DNA of 50,299 nt from an uncultured Planctomycetaceae bacterium (GCA_937916515.1 CALFSX010000268.1:1-50299), one strand, 5' to 3'; shown: positions 1 through 8,563, numbered from the stretch's first letter. The notes: a model not told the origin generated them from the letters alone. Made by a program: numbers and translations.

Positions 1-357
1 AAGAGCGAGTCATAGAATTATCTGCGTTTTTAGGCAAGTGCGACTGTAGTACTAGGGCGTTGATGGGTGACGGGGATTGAAGCGAATGCGAGCGGAACTC
101 CGGGGTTTCCTTCGCAAGCTCAGTCCAACCCCGGCCACCCTTGGTAAATCGCGTGCTGATTTTTGATGCGGAGACATCTGGAATTCTGGGATCGCAGTAT
201 CGCTGCCGGTGGAATCTCGATCCAACGGGACGATGTTTTGTGGCTGGCATCTGTTTTCAATGGCAGTTTGCCAATATTCTGCAACTCCTGATTGAGTTTC
301 CGGGGTTAAGTTGGCGTTCACGCGTCGAGAGAAGTTTTGCGACTGAAGTCTTTTTAT
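1..357. other. Left-edge spacer without a convincing gene
   Basis: No reading frame here has recognisable protein features. The stretch holds one copy of repeat family R2 (listed separately) and otherwise unremarkable sequence leading to the dioxygenase gene. The short frames on either strand are translations of the repeat or lack a plausible ribosome binding site. Confidence 0.6.
65..140 (-). repeat. R2 hairpin repeat, copy 1
   Basis: Member of a dispersed palindromic family seen five times in the window. The core inverted repeat is CCGGGGTT at 100-107 and AACCCCGG at 127-134, and an outer GGGTG (65-69) / CACCC (136-140) pairing closes the element. Read on the minus strand it has the shared order GGTGGCCGGGGTTGG, then GAGCTTGCGAAGGAAACC. 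Translation of this repeat in one frame yields a false Met/Val-Ala-Gly-Val-Gly-Leu-Ser peptide. Confidence 0.8.
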
Positions 358-1110
358 ATGAACGGGAATTCTATGTCAGGCATCTGGACACCGAACAGAC
401 GATCCGTACTTCGAACTCTGACGGGAACTGCTGCCGCAGCTGCATTTTCCGGTAGTCTGTTTCGACAGGAAGCATTCGCTGAGGAACTACTGAAGACTCC
501 CGCAATGACGGAAGGCCCGTTCTATCCGGACAAACTGCCGCTGGATACGGACAACGACTTGCTGATCATCAACCATTCGATCACTCGAGCGGTCGGCGAG
601 ATCACTCACTTAACGGGTCGAGTTCTAACCGCCACGGGCAGTCCAATCCGAAACGCATTTGTCGAGATCTGGCAGGTTGACAACAACGGCGTTTATCTGC
701 ATTCCGGCAGCAGCGACAAAGGCAAAGAAGACGCCAACTTTCAGGGATACGGTCGCTTTCTGACCGATCACAAAGGCCAGTATTACTTCCGAACGGTAAA
801 GCCGGTCACTTATCCCGGAAGAACTCCACACATCCACGTGGGAGTAAGCCGCGGCGGCAAACGCATTTTCACAACTCAGCTATTGATCAACGGGCATCCC
901 GGCAACGAAAAAGACGGACTGTACAAGAGCATCACAGATCCGTTGTTGCGAGAAACCCTGCTTGTCGACTTCAAGCCATTGCCGGATTCAAAGATTGGCG
1001 AGCTGACGGCCAACTTCGACATGGTTCTGGGAGTCACCGCTGAAGAACTGGAAGACGGCAACACCATGGGGGTGCCTCAGCCAGATCGAGTAACTCGCCG
1101 CCGAAGATAG
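358..1110 (+). CDS. Intradiol ring-cleavage dioxygenase, Tat-exported
   Basis: Protein of the protocatechuate/catechol intradiol dioxygenase superfamily, which opens catechol-type rings between the two hydroxyls using non-haem Fe(III). The N-terminus carries a twin-arginine motif (NRRSVLRTL) followed by an Ala-rich hydrophobic stretch, so export in folded form is likely. The mature part opens with TEGPFYPD, as is usual in this family. It then has a GRV...GSPIRNAFVEIWQVDNNG strand block and the FRTVKPVTYPGRTPHIHV block, which supplies a Tyr and two His iron ligands. The first possible start is a TTG at 337; ATG 358 or ATG 373 is more natural, and 373 places the Arg pair close to the N-terminus. 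It stands alone in its strand block. True substrate unknown: many planctomycetal homologues are isolated genes with no aromatic pathway around them. Confidence 0.85.
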   Translation: MNGNSMSGIWTPNRRSVLRTLTGTAAAAAFSGSLFRQEAFAEELLKTPAMTEGPFYPDKLPLDTDNDLLIINHSITRAVGEITHLTGRVLTATGSPIRNAFVEIWQVDNNGVYLHSGSSDKGKEDANFQGYGRFLTDHKGQYYFRTVKPVTYPGRTPHIHVGVSRGGKRIFTTQLLINGHPGNEKDGLYKSITDPLLRETLLVDFKPLPDSKIGELTANFDMVLGVTAEELEDGNTMGVPQPDRVTRRRR

Positions 1111-1156
1111 TCCGACGAGCTTTGTCCGTCGCGTGGCGGTCGTGAACTGATAAACG

Positions 1157-1205
1157 TGTGGCCGGGGTTGGATTGAGCTTGCGAAGGAAACGCGGTGGTT
1201 CGCAT
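1157..1205 (+). repeat. R2 hairpin repeat, copy 2 (decayed)
   Basis: Contains the left arm CCGGGGTT at 1162-1169 and the spacer GAGCTTGCGAAGGAAAC. The right arm has drifted to AACGCGGT (1189-1196), so the stem is only partly preserved. It lies about 50 bp after the dioxygenase stop and just before a degenerate R1 copy. Confidence 0.65.
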
Positions 1206-1217
1206 TGCCGCATTCGA

Positions 1218-1295
1218 GCAAAGGCTTCGCCATTGACTCAGTGGCGTGGCATGAGGCACGACGTGGAAATGTTCCAGCCGCCGAGACGCTACCAG
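1218..1295 (-). repeat. R1 repeat, degenerate copy F
   Basis: Resembles the end of the R1 family in reverse orientation: a decayed terminal hairpin (GCAAAGGCTTCGCC), then GTGGCGTGGCA, then a GCCGAGACGCT block corresponding to the GCCGAGCCGCT block of the good copies. It supports R1 as an old, still recognisable dispersed family. Confidence 0.5.
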
Positions 1296-1340
1296 CCGTA
1301 GGGGCGCACCGCCCGCCAGACGTGACAACACAAATGAATT

Positions 1341-1357
1341 GGTGGGCGACGCCCACC
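1341..1357. repeat. Tight hairpin abutting a stop codon
   Basis: Perfect 7-bp inverted repeat GGTGGGC / GCCCACC with a 3-nt GAC loop. It sits directly against the stop codon (1358-1360) of the leftward 92-residue gene. It could act as a 3' mRNA stabiliser or weak terminator; there is no T-run, so factor-independent termination is not well supported. Confidence 0.5.
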
Positions 1358-1636
1358 CTACTCAGGATTGGAGTCGGCGTTTTCGGCCTTCATTTGTTCC
1401 AGGGCTTCCAGTTCCGCCTTTTTGGTCATGCGGTATAAGCTGACGCCGAAGCCTGTGAAGATTGTCGCGGGCATGCCGATCATGAACAGAATGCTGTACA
1501 TGTAGGCCTTCGGGCGATTGCTTTCCGATTCGTTGGCGAACTTGCAGTTCGGGCATGCCATCGCCTCAGAACCCAATCCCAATGCGGCGGTGAATGCGAC
1601 CAGCATGGCAGTTTTGGCAAGGTATCGACGAATCAT
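1358..1636 (-). CDS. Small exported CxxC membrane protein
   Basis: 92 residues. The N-terminus looks like a signal peptide (hydrophobic run ending ...GSEAMA), then comes CPNCK, a possible metal- or redox-active CxxC pair near the mature N-terminus. One clear transmembrane segment follows (YSILFMIGMPATIFTGFGV), and the tail is charged and Glu/Lys-rich. No family recognised. It lies downstream of and in the same orientation as the Sco1–DUF420 gene, across a 231-bp gap, which suggests but does not prove a role in cytochrome oxidase assembly or electron transfer. The start at 1636 is an ATG; its ribosome binding site is weak. Confidence 0.7.
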   Translation of the reverse strand: MIRRYLAKTAMLVAFTAALGLGSEAMACPNCKFANESESNRPKAYMYSILFMIGMPATIFTGFGVSLYRMTKKAELEALEQMKAENADSNPE

Positions 1637-1867
1637 GAGGAAGCCTTATGGCAAGCAGAATTGAGTTAGCGGTCGGTGGATGGACGACGAGTTGATCGCT
1701 CCGCCATCGACCGCAGGTGCACTTGAATATTCTAGATTCAGTATCGTCGGGGAAACAGAGCCGAACTGACGGAAAAACGATGATTCTCAATCCCGGATTG
1801 ACCGTTTTGCAGACTTTTGCGAGTACATGCAGCAGGTCTTGAACGGATTTTGGGGCCAGTCTGCCGC

Positions 1868-3373
1868 TTATCCGGCTGCTACCGGGGCTGGCGATGGCAG
1901 CGGCCAGTGATACAACATTGCGTAAATCACCACACCTGTGACTGAAACGTACATCCAAATGGGAAATGTGATTTTCGCCAATCGCTTGTGAGCATCCCAG
2001 CGACCAGCAAACGCGTGCTGGAAAACTCGAATCGCCAAAAACGGCACAAACGTCGCCAGAATCACATGAGGCACCAGCACCAGCGGATAGATGGTTGCGG
2101 CAAGTCCAGCGCCAGGAAACTTCTTGCCGTGCATTCCCGTGTGTTCACCCAACTGCTGATGATACAGCAAATAGCATCCCAGAAAGGCAACTGAGGAAAT
2201 GAACGCTGAAATCATCAAATTGCGATGCACGTTCTTGTGGCCCTTTTTGATCGCCACGTAACCCAGCATCAGCAGAATTCCGGCCAGAGTGTTCAAGCTG
2301 GCATTGATGGACGGCAGAGACTTTGTCCACGCGGGCATTTTCTGATCGATTAAAGCGTTGTGCTGAATAGCAGACAATGGCTGAACTTCATCGTCTTTGC
2401 TGACGCCGTTTTCGGAACCGCCCCCGTTACCAGAATCATTGTTGGCATCTTTGTCAGAATCATCGCTGACAATGACCGGTGCAGCGGATTCCTCTTTGGT
2501 GGCTGACGTTTCATCGTTTGCTTCAGAGTTCTCACCGGTCGCAGGTTGTTCGGGTTGCTCCTTAATTGGCTGCAGTTCGAATTTGATGTCCAGCGGGCTA
2601 CCGTCTGACGTGGAAAAGCTTAACGCCGGACCGGCAGCTGGAAAGTCTTCTGCGCCGGACAGAATTCTTCGCAGCTTCACCATGTCTTCGTCGCGCGTTC
2701 CTAAAAACGTGCCGACGGGAATGCCTTCTTCGTTCACCAGTACAACGCGATTGGAATGAGCGACCTCGAATCCCGGCAAGCGAGCTTCGCCAAGATTTTC
2801 CTTCACATAAAGTCCGAATCCGTTAACCACCAGTTCAAAGATTTCCTGCTGACCTCCAGTGACGAATTTCCAGCGATCGCGATCGGGGCGAAACGTTTCT
2901 GAATAGGTTTTCAGGATTTCCGTCGTGTCAAATTTCGGGTCAACGGTGATCGTCAGAAACATCACGTCTTTGTTTTTGTCTTTGACGCTATCGTGCAGCC
3001 GCATCATCGAAGTGGTGATCATTGGGCACGTGCTTTGGCAGCGAGTAAAAACAAAGCTGGCGACCCAGGGCTTGCCTTTTAAGTCTGCAATTCCAAACTT
3101 TCCTCCCAGACATTCGTCGAATTCGAAGTCGGGCAAAGTTCTGGCCGGGAAGCTCACATTAGCGGAGTCCTTGCGGGTTTCCGGCTTAATGACAGCGGCT
3201 TCCGCGGAGCTTTGTTCTGCCGGGGCAGCGGTCTGTGCCGGGTCGTCTGCTTCGGCATCCGGGCGTTGCTGCCAAATCATCGCCACAAAACCGAAGACAG
3301 CCGTCCACAACACTGCTCCGAAAATCAGAGAATTTCTTGACATGCCACGTCGATTGATGGAATTCGATTTCAT
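1868..3373 (-). CDS. Sco1/SenC copper chaperone fused to DUF420 membrane domain
   Basis: 501-residue fusion. Residues about 12-34 form a membrane anchor. Residues about 75-230 are a Sco1/SenC thioredoxin-like domain with the copper-binding pair C112/C116 in TRCQSTCPM and the later His ligand H206 (VAHSNRV). Sco proteins deliver copper to the Cu-A site of cytochrome c oxidase. After an acidic, Ser/Glu/Asp-rich linker (about 265-335), the C-terminal third has four hydrophobic segments with conserved-looking His residues (KKGHKNVHRNLM, YHQQLGEHTG). This matches DUF420, a family usually encoded among cytochrome oxidase genes. Having both in one chain points to one assembly factor acting at the outer face of the membrane. 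Alternative start M11 at 3343. No oxidase structural genes are visible in this window. Confidence 0.88.
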   Translation of the reverse strand: MKSNSINRRGMSRNSLIFGAVLWTAVFGFVAMIWQQRPDAEADDPAQTAAPAEQSSAEAAVIKPETRKDSANVSFPARTLPDFEFDECLGGKFGIADLKGKPWVASFVFTRCQSTCPMITTSMMRLHDSVKDKNKDVMFLTITVDPKFDTTEILKTYSETFRPDRDRWKFVTGGQQEIFELVVNGFGLYVKENLGEARLPGFEVAHSNRVVLVNEEGIPVGTFLGTRDEDMVKLRRILSGAEDFPAAGPALSFSTSDGSPLDIKFELQPIKEQPEQPATGENSEANDETSATKEESAAPVIVSDDSDKDANNDSGNGGGSENGVSKDDEVQPLSAIQHNALIDQKMPAWTKSLPSINASLNTLAGILLMLGYVAIKKGHKNVHRNLMISAFISSVAFLGCYLLYHQQLGEHTGMHGKKFPGAGLAATIYPLVLVPHVILATFVPFLAIRVFQHAFAGRWDAHKRLAKITFPIWMYVSVTGVVIYAMLYHWPLPSPAPVAAG

Positions 3374-3767
3374 TGGATCGCGCCCGATATCCGCACCCGG
3401 ATTGGAAAAAGTTCTAAACCGCTTCTGACTTCATCGCTTCAAAGTCCCACACTTCGTGGCCCATCAAAAAGAGCGGGCGAGGAGGAAGCAGTTCGAGCGA
3501 TTGGCCAGCAGCAGCATTGCCCCAATTTTACGCGTCGTCTATCGAATATGCAGACAGTATTGCAGATCCCACAGGAATCTCTCAGCTTCGGGAAGCCAAT
3601 TACGCGTTGCTTGGAAAGCGAATTTTCCGAACGCGCCAGCTCTGCCAGTGAAGTTCAGGGTATGTTTTCAATGCAGCCGTGTGCCGATTGCGTGAATTAA
3701 AAAAAGCTCGGCCCTTTGGAAAAGGCCGAGCTTCAAGTTGTCAACAACGTGAATGTTTGTCGCTAAA
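3374..3767. other. Spacer between TlpA-like and Sco1 genes
   Basis: No gene supported. It contains the TlpA-gene terminator (3697-3733) and presumably the Sco1-gene promoter, which I could not locate with confidence. Confidence 0.55.
3697..3733 (-). terminator. Rho-independent terminator of the TlpA-like gene
   Basis: Perfect 10-bp stem AAGCTCGGCC (3704-3713) / GGCCGAGCTT (3724-3733) with a 10-nt loop. On the minus strand it is followed by a T-run (the A-run at about 3699-3705 on the plus strand). It lies about 35 bp past the stop of the leftward TlpA-like gene, a textbook arrangement. Confidence 0.85.
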
Positions 3768-4952
3768 TCAGTTGGTGTTTGCTGCTTTAGCTTCTGCAGA
3801 CTTTTCGGTCAGCAGGGCTTCGATAACAGCAGCCATGAAAGCTTCTTCGTGGAAGCCAACAGCTTTCATTCTCACCTTGCCGTGATGGTCAATAAACAGA
3901 GTGGTTGGGAAGCCCTGGAATTCAGGGATCTGAGCCATCACTTCGTCTGAGATCATGGCACACGGGTAGTTCATGCTGTTGTTAGCCATGAATTCCGTAA
4001 CCGTGGCGGCATTAGCTTCTGCACTTGGGCCACGCTCCTGATTCAGGCCGATCATCTTGAAGCCGTACTTGCGGTACTTTTCCTGGAGCTTCACGAAAAT
4101 CGGAATTTCCTGACGACACGGTGGACACCATGTTCCCCACACGTCAACGATGCAAACCTGCCCCTTCAGGTCGGCCAGCTTCAGTGGCTTGCCGTCAACG
4201 TCTACCAGATCAAAGTCGAACGGGAATGACTCGCCCTTGGCAAGTTCTTCCTGAGCATGCTTCACAAGCATCTCTTCGTGTTGTTTCTTCAGTTCTGCAA
4301 AGCGAGCTTCCCATTCGGTCAGCTTGGCTGAGTATTCCGGAAGAGCTCGAACAGACTCAAGTTCCTCATCCGCCTTCAGCTGATCAACGTTGCTGAATCC
4401 CGCTTTCACAGCTTTGTCCAAAATTGCCAGACCTTCGGCAGCTTTGTTGGTCTTACCAAGCACGCAGGCGTGGTTATAGAAAACAACAGCTGGAAGTGGA
4501 TCTGCGTCGATAGCGACGTTGGCATCCAGAGCTTTAGTGAGCACTTGGCTGGCACGAATAAAGGCAGCGTCTGCGACGTCCTTGTTGCCGCGTTGGCCCT
4601 GCATCATGCCCAGGTTTTCAATGGTGTTGACGTAGACAGCAACAGCTTCCGGATCAGTTGGCTTGGCTTCGTATGCCTTCTTGATTTCAGCGAACTCACC
4701 GGGCAGGTCTTCAAACTCTTCTGTGAGTCCGACCAAAACCGGATCCAGGTTGGTTGCTGCAGGTGCAGCAGCCGGGGCCGTAGTCGCAGTGTCTGCAGTT
4801 GCGGTGCTGGCAACTTCCATGGTCGCCGCTGATTCTGTTGCAGTTGAGGCTGCAGAATCAGATCCTGCAACAGGCGCGTCTTTCGATTCGCCGCATCCAA
4901 CCACGACACTTCCGCACAGAAGCAATGACAGCATTTGCCGGGAAAACTTCAT
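3768..4952 (-). CDS. TlpA-like thioredoxin-fold lipoprotein
   Basis: 394 residues from the ATG at 4952. The preceding in-frame GTG at 4955 is less likely, because AAGGA lies about 8 nt before the ATG. Positions in the chain are counted from the GTG. A lipoprotein signal ends VVVGC (Cys at about 21), followed by a long Ala/Thr/Ser-rich linker. The middle (about 70-240) is helical and TPR-like. The C-terminal domain is a TlpA/ResA-type thioredoxin fold with active site WGTWCPPC (Cys about 277 and 280), EIPIF, and the cis-Pro region GFPTTLFID. Such proteins reduce disulphides or copper-site cysteines on the outer side of the membrane. The same-strand Sco1 gene downstream fits joint work in oxidase maturation, but the terminator between them shows they are separate transcripts. 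Confidence 0.88.
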   Translation of the reverse strand: MKFSRQMLSLLLCGSVVVGCGESKDAPVAGSDSAASTATESAATMEVASTATADTATTAPAAAPAATNLDPVLVGLTEEFEDLPGEFAEIKKAYEAKPTDPEAVAVYVNTIENLGMMQGQRGNKDVADAAFIRASQVLTKALDANVAIDADPLPAVVFYNHACVLGKTNKAAEGLAILDKAVKAGFSNVDQLKADEELESVRALPEYSAKLTEWEARFAELKKQHEEMLVKHAQEELAKGESFPFDFDLVDVDGKPLKLADLKGQVCIVDVWGTWCPPCRQEIPIFVKLQEKYRKYGFKMIGLNQERGPSAEANAATVTEFMANNSMNYPCAMISDEVMAQIPEFQGFPTTLFIDHHGKVRMKAVGFHEEAFMAAVIEALLTEKSAEAKAANTN

Positions 4953-5825
4953 CACAATACATCCTTGAACTTCGGGGCCAGTGTTTGATTGGCAATTTGA
5001 ATTGGTGGCAGAGCCGTTAAACAGGTTGTTCTTCGAACGCGGACAACCGCGTCAAACAACATTTCATGATCAATCCGCAAATTCTACCTAAACCATACAA
5101 TCTGCCAAGCTGAATATTTTGGTAAGCCACGCCAGATCGGCAGATTGCAGCATTTATGGTGCTGGAAATAGCGAAGACGTGCAGCGTGACTTTGCCAGAG
5201 AAGGCCCTTAAGTAGCGAACGCAGTTTGGTAACGAGTGCCTGTCGCTGAACGCTGAAATCTTGAATTTCTTGCAGCGTTGGTTATGCGGAAATCTTCACG
5301 AATTTGCCGCCCGAAATTGTCGTTTGCGACTCTGCGATGACGGCTTAAGTGCAGCTTCAACTGAGTATTTGAGAGTCGAATTTGTCGGTGGCCATGATAT
5401 TCGCTTCGAAGTCAGCAACGATTGGCGATATTCACGGCGAAATCGATGTTATCGTCGTCGAGCTGAGTCAGCAAAACGCTGCGAATTGATTCGCTTAACA
5501 GCTGTACATTTTGCGAAGACTGCTGTTAAATGATATCCAGCAGGGGTTAAAGCGGTGCATTGCACACTTCAGAAGAGGTAAAGAAACACGGCGAGTTGAA
5601 CGCAGCGAAAATCAATGCGAAGGAATTCAGCAACGGCACCAGCCGCACTGCTGCATTCAACCGGCATCGGTGTCGTTCGATTTTTCCTGCGATGAGGCGT
5701 TTTGGCAACATGCATGATGTTGCGATTTTCGTTCATCAATTCACGTTTTGAATTCCGCATGCTACAGTTTTTGAAACTTTTGTTTGCAAGTTGAGGGAGC
5801 GATTTCTGCAGGTGGGCCGAATGGA
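4953..5825. other. 870-bp spacer, no gene supported
   Basis: No reading frame shows convincing protein features. Visible structure: an 8-bp inverted repeat AATCTGCC (5099-5106) / GGCAGATT (5139-5146), and a 7-bp hairpin GCAACAT (5705-5711) / ATGTTGC (5717-5723) followed by a short T-rich run. The 90-residue frame at 5261-5533 has no recognisable domain, and I do not call it. Confidence 0.5.
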
Positions 5826-5958
5826 GTTGGAGTCTTACTCAATAAGATGCGTGCACGGTGTGCGCATCATTCACGTAGCGACAACGGAGCGGCTCGGCGC
5901 TTAGGACTTTCCCGGTTCTTTCGCATACCACGCCACCGGGTCAAGGGCGAAGCCCTTG
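5826..5958 (+). repeat. R1 dispersed repeat, copy A
   Basis: Full-length R1 element. In order: GGAGTCTTACTCAA; an imperfect palindrome around GATGCGTGCAC / GTGCGCATC; the invariant block GTAGCGACAACGGAGCGG followed by CTCGGCG; a variable region; CCACGCCACCGGGT; and the terminal hairpin AAGGGCGAAGCCCTT. The element ends about 18 bp before the start codon of the kinase gene and so lies in its 5' leader. Confidence 0.85.
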
Positions 5959-5976
5959 CAGGTTGAATGAAGGCTG

Positions 5977-7692
5977 ATGAAGGCACCAACTGTCGCCAAC
6001 CAGTTTCTTGAACTGCTTCAGAAAAGCGAATTGCTTTCTGCGGGGCAGGTGCGCAAGGCGGTTGAACAGTTTGAGCTCAGCGATTCGCTGACTCCTGAAC
6101 AGGTTGCTCGAAAGCTGGTGAAAGCTCGAGTGCTCACGCCCTTTCAGGCTGAACGGCTGTTGGAAGGTCGTTATCGCGGATTCGTCATCGACGGTTATCG
6201 GGTGCGAGAAGTGCTGGGCGTCGGCGGAATGGGCTGCGTTTACATCGCCGAAGATCGCGATCGTTCGCGGAAAGTCGCTTTGAAGGTCATGAGTAGTCAG
6301 CATTCGCTGGATCCAGGCATGTTGACTCGCATGAAACTGGAAGCCGAAGCGGGAATGTTGATCAAGCATCCCAACGTTATCGAAACTTACGGGATCGATA
6401 CGACGGGAGCCGTTCATTACATGGTGATGGAACTTGTTCGAGGAATCAGTCTTCACGAACTTGTTGCCATTCACGGACCGTTAAAGTGGGGCATGGCCAG
6501 CGACATGTTCCGCCAGATCGCGAAGGCTTTAAAAGCGTCTCATGACAAGCATGTTATTCATCGCGACATTAAGCCAGCTAACATTCTGGTGTCTTCCGAT
6601 GGAATCGCGAAGCTGCTGGACTTTGGTCTGGCGAAAATTGACAAAGGCGCGGGGGCCGAAGGTGACGAGTTTTCATTAGCGATGATTTTCGGCCACGACT
6701 GCCTTGGCACGCCCGACTATATCGCTCCTGAACAAGCTGACAACAGCAACGACGTCGATGCAACCGCTGACATTTACAGCCTTGGCTGCACGTTTTATGT
6801 GGCGTTGACCGGGCGAGTTCCTTTTCCGCAAAAGCCAAACTCTGCCAAAATCGCGGCTCACAAAACCCTGACCGCTCGGCCCATCGGCGAACTTCGTCGA
6901 GACGTTCCGGACGAGCTAATTGCCATCATTGAAAAAATGATGGAAAAGAAACCGCAGGATCGGTACCAGTCGGCTCAGGAAATTATCGACGCGTTAAAGC
7001 CGTACGCCAAACGTCGGCCGGTTGAGTTTGATTTTCGCCAGCTGGTAACTTTGCGAGCAAAGCAGGCTCGCGACAAGGACGCTTCGGTTGAAAAGCGACG
7101 CGAACGACCGGCCAATTCTTCAATCACGTCTGCGGCTGCGTGGCTGAACAATCCCAGCCACCATCTGCGTTCCGAAGTTGATACGTTTGCCGCCGAAGAC
7201 ACGCCGGCCGTTCGTCAGTTTGCTCCACCCCGAAAAAAGATCGCTCCCCGACAACCCGCTCCGGCGGCTCCACGAATGGAATCTGGTGGCAAAGCCAACG
7301 TTCCGCCGGGCTGGGTGCTGCAAAACGTGAAGTCAAAACGGCAAACGCCTATCAATCGAGTTAAGACGCGCATCGGAACGGCGGCGGAATGTGAAGTTAA
7401 GCTGAACGGATCCGCTGTCGACGACCGTCAGTGCTATGTCGAATTCGATGGTGTCGGTTGGAAGTTCCATCAGGAATCTCGCAAGCACGCCACATTCGTC
7501 AACGGCAAGTCAGAAGCTCACAAAGACGTGAAGCACAAGTCCAAAATCACATTTGCCGATGGCAATGGGTTTGAGCTGATCTGCCTTCCTGAATTGGAAG
7601 CAGCCAGTAAACGCAAACGCACAATGTTGATCGTACTTGCGGTCGCCGCCGTTGCCGCAACGGCAACAGTGCTGGCAATGTCGTACCTGTAG
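5977..7692 (+). CDS. Membrane-anchored Ser/Thr kinase with FHA-like domain
   Basis: 571 residues. Residues 1-70 form a helical N-terminal region (LTPFQAERLLEGRY) typical of planctomycetal kinases. The kinase domain is about 73-350, with the Gly loop GVGGMG (81-86), Lys103, the catalytic loop HRDIKPAN (H195-D197), DFG (D215) and LGTPDYIAPEQ. All catalytic residues are present, so activity is expected. A Pro/Arg-rich linker (about 360-435) leads to an FHA-like region (about 437-535: TRIGTAAECEVKLNG...VDDRQCYVEFDG), a fold that binds phosphothreonine. One transmembrane helix (about 547-570) ends the chain, putting the kinase in the cytoplasm. The ATG at 5977 has GAAGG only 3 nt upstream, which is short. 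An R1 repeat forms the leader. Substrate unknown. Confidence 0.92.
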   Translation: MKAPTVANQFLELLQKSELLSAGQVRKAVEQFELSDSLTPEQVARKLVKARVLTPFQAERLLEGRYRGFVIDGYRVREVLGVGGMGCVYIAEDRDRSRKVALKVMSSQHSLDPGMLTRMKLEAEAGMLIKHPNVIETYGIDTTGAVHYMVMELVRGISLHELVAIHGPLKWGMASDMFRQIAKALKASHDKHVIHRDIKPANILVSSDGIAKLLDFGLAKIDKGAGAEGDEFSLAMIFGHDCLGTPDYIAPEQADNSNDVDATADIYSLGCTFYVALTGRVPFPQKPNSAKIAAHKTLTARPIGELRRDVPDELIAIIEKMMEKKPQDRYQSAQEIIDALKPYAKRRPVEFDFRQLVTLRAKQARDKDASVEKRRERPANSSITSAAAWLNNPSHHLRSEVDTFAAEDTPAVRQFAPPRKKIAPRQPAPAAPRMESGGKANVPPGWVLQNVKSKRQTPINRVKTRIGTAAECEVKLNGSAVDDRQCYVEFDGVGWKFHQESRKHATFVNGKSEAHKDVKHKSKITFADGNGFELICLPELEAASKRKRTMLIVLAVAAVAATATVLAMSYL

Positions 7693-8226
7693 TTTCCGGC
7701 AGAAGTACACGTGAAGACTGGCCCACCGCCAAACTGGAAGCAGTCCGGTTAATTGGCTCGACTCGCCCCACGAAGGCAACGCGGAAATTATTTGGAGACG
7801 GTTCCTTCGTTTTCAACCGGGCACAGGCCGGAGGGCCTGCGTTACATTTCGCTGGCAGTCGAATAGCTGGCAATCGAAGCTTCGACGTTTCGTTGGTGCC
7901 TTGCTGCAACTCCCTTCGCCGTCATTCAAGCGAACAGTGGCAATGCTGAAGACAGCGCGCTGGTCACGTACGTGATCGCCCGGAGCAAGCTCTGCTTCTC
8001 TTCTGTTGCACTACCGACTTTACAAAATCGCAGCGCGTAATTGCAATTTTGTCAAAATGACAATGCTTTGAAGTCCGTTTCAGCCGTGAGTTGCAAACAA
8101 TTCTTTGCCCCATCTACTGATCAGTGCAACTTTTGCTAACCGGTAGTGTTTTCCGAACGGATTAAGTGCTTTGCTGAATTGCACTTGCGGAACAAAACAT
8201 GTGGTTTGGAACGCTTGAGTCAGTTT
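7693..8226. other. Spacer between kinase and csrA
   Basis: No gene supported. It holds a perfect hairpin CAGGCC (7824-7829) / GGCCTG (7834-7839) whose 4-nt loop is GGAG. There is no T-run after it, so it is not a classical terminator. A GGA in a hairpin loop is the shape CsrA proteins bind, but with csrA 500 bp away this may be chance. Confidence 0.45.
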
Positions 8227-8242
8227 TGGCACACCATTGGCT
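8227..8242 (+). promoter_or_regulatory. Possible sigma-54 promoter for csrA
   Basis: TGGCAC (8227-8232), five bases, then TGGCT (8238-8242). The GG and GC dinucleotides are spaced as in the -24/-12 consensus (TGGCAC-N5-TTGC), with one mismatch in the -12 element. Transcription would start near 8253 and leave a leader of about 80 nt before csrA. No activator site was identified and no sigma-70-type pair with 17-bp spacing stands out. Confidence 0.4.
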
Positions 8243-8332
8243 ATAGTCATATCACAGTGACAACAAAAGATTCTGTTCAACAAAGACAGAATTGGACTTC
8301 TGGTCGAACAACTAAAACAAGGGAATGAAATC

Positions 8333-8563
8333 ATGTTGGTACTTACACGCAAAGCTACAGAAACCATCCAGATTGGCGATGACATTGTTATCAAAGTGAT
8401 CAAGACCGCAAAGGGGACTGTGAAGATCGGAATCGAAGCTCCTGACGACATCCGCGTTATGCGTGGCGAGTTGGCGGAAAGCGTTGTTGTGCCGGAAGCA
8501 CTGGTCGCCAAGCTGGCAGAACGATTCAGCGTACTGTCTGACCAGTACCCGCACGTTGCCTGA
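8333..8563 (+). CDS. csrA: CsrA/RsmA carbon storage regulator
   Basis: 76 residues and full length. The start MLVLTRKATETIQIGDDIVI, followed by GTVKIGIEAPDDIRVMRGEL, is the CsrA signature. CsrA dimers bind GGA motifs in mRNA leaders and alter translation or stability. It has a 12-15-residue C-terminal tail beyond the five-strand core. The ATG at 8333 is preceded by AAGGGA (8319-8324) at a normal 8-nt spacing. This ribosome binding site itself contains GGA, and TTGGACTT lies at 8293-8300, so autoregulation is plausible. The S41 protease gene follows on the same strand after 123 bp. Confidence 0.95.
   Translation: MLVLTRKATETIQIGDDIVIKVIKTAKGTVKIGIEAPDDIRVMRGELAESVVVPEALVAKLAERFSVLSDQYPHVA

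Noticed and set aside
5261-5533. 90-codon frame in the spacer before the kinase
   Set aside because: Arg/Cys-rich, no recognisable domain, no ribosome binding site.
7824-7839. Intrinsic terminator of the kinase gene
   Set aside because: The hairpin is good, but no T-run follows and it is over 130 bp from the stop codon.
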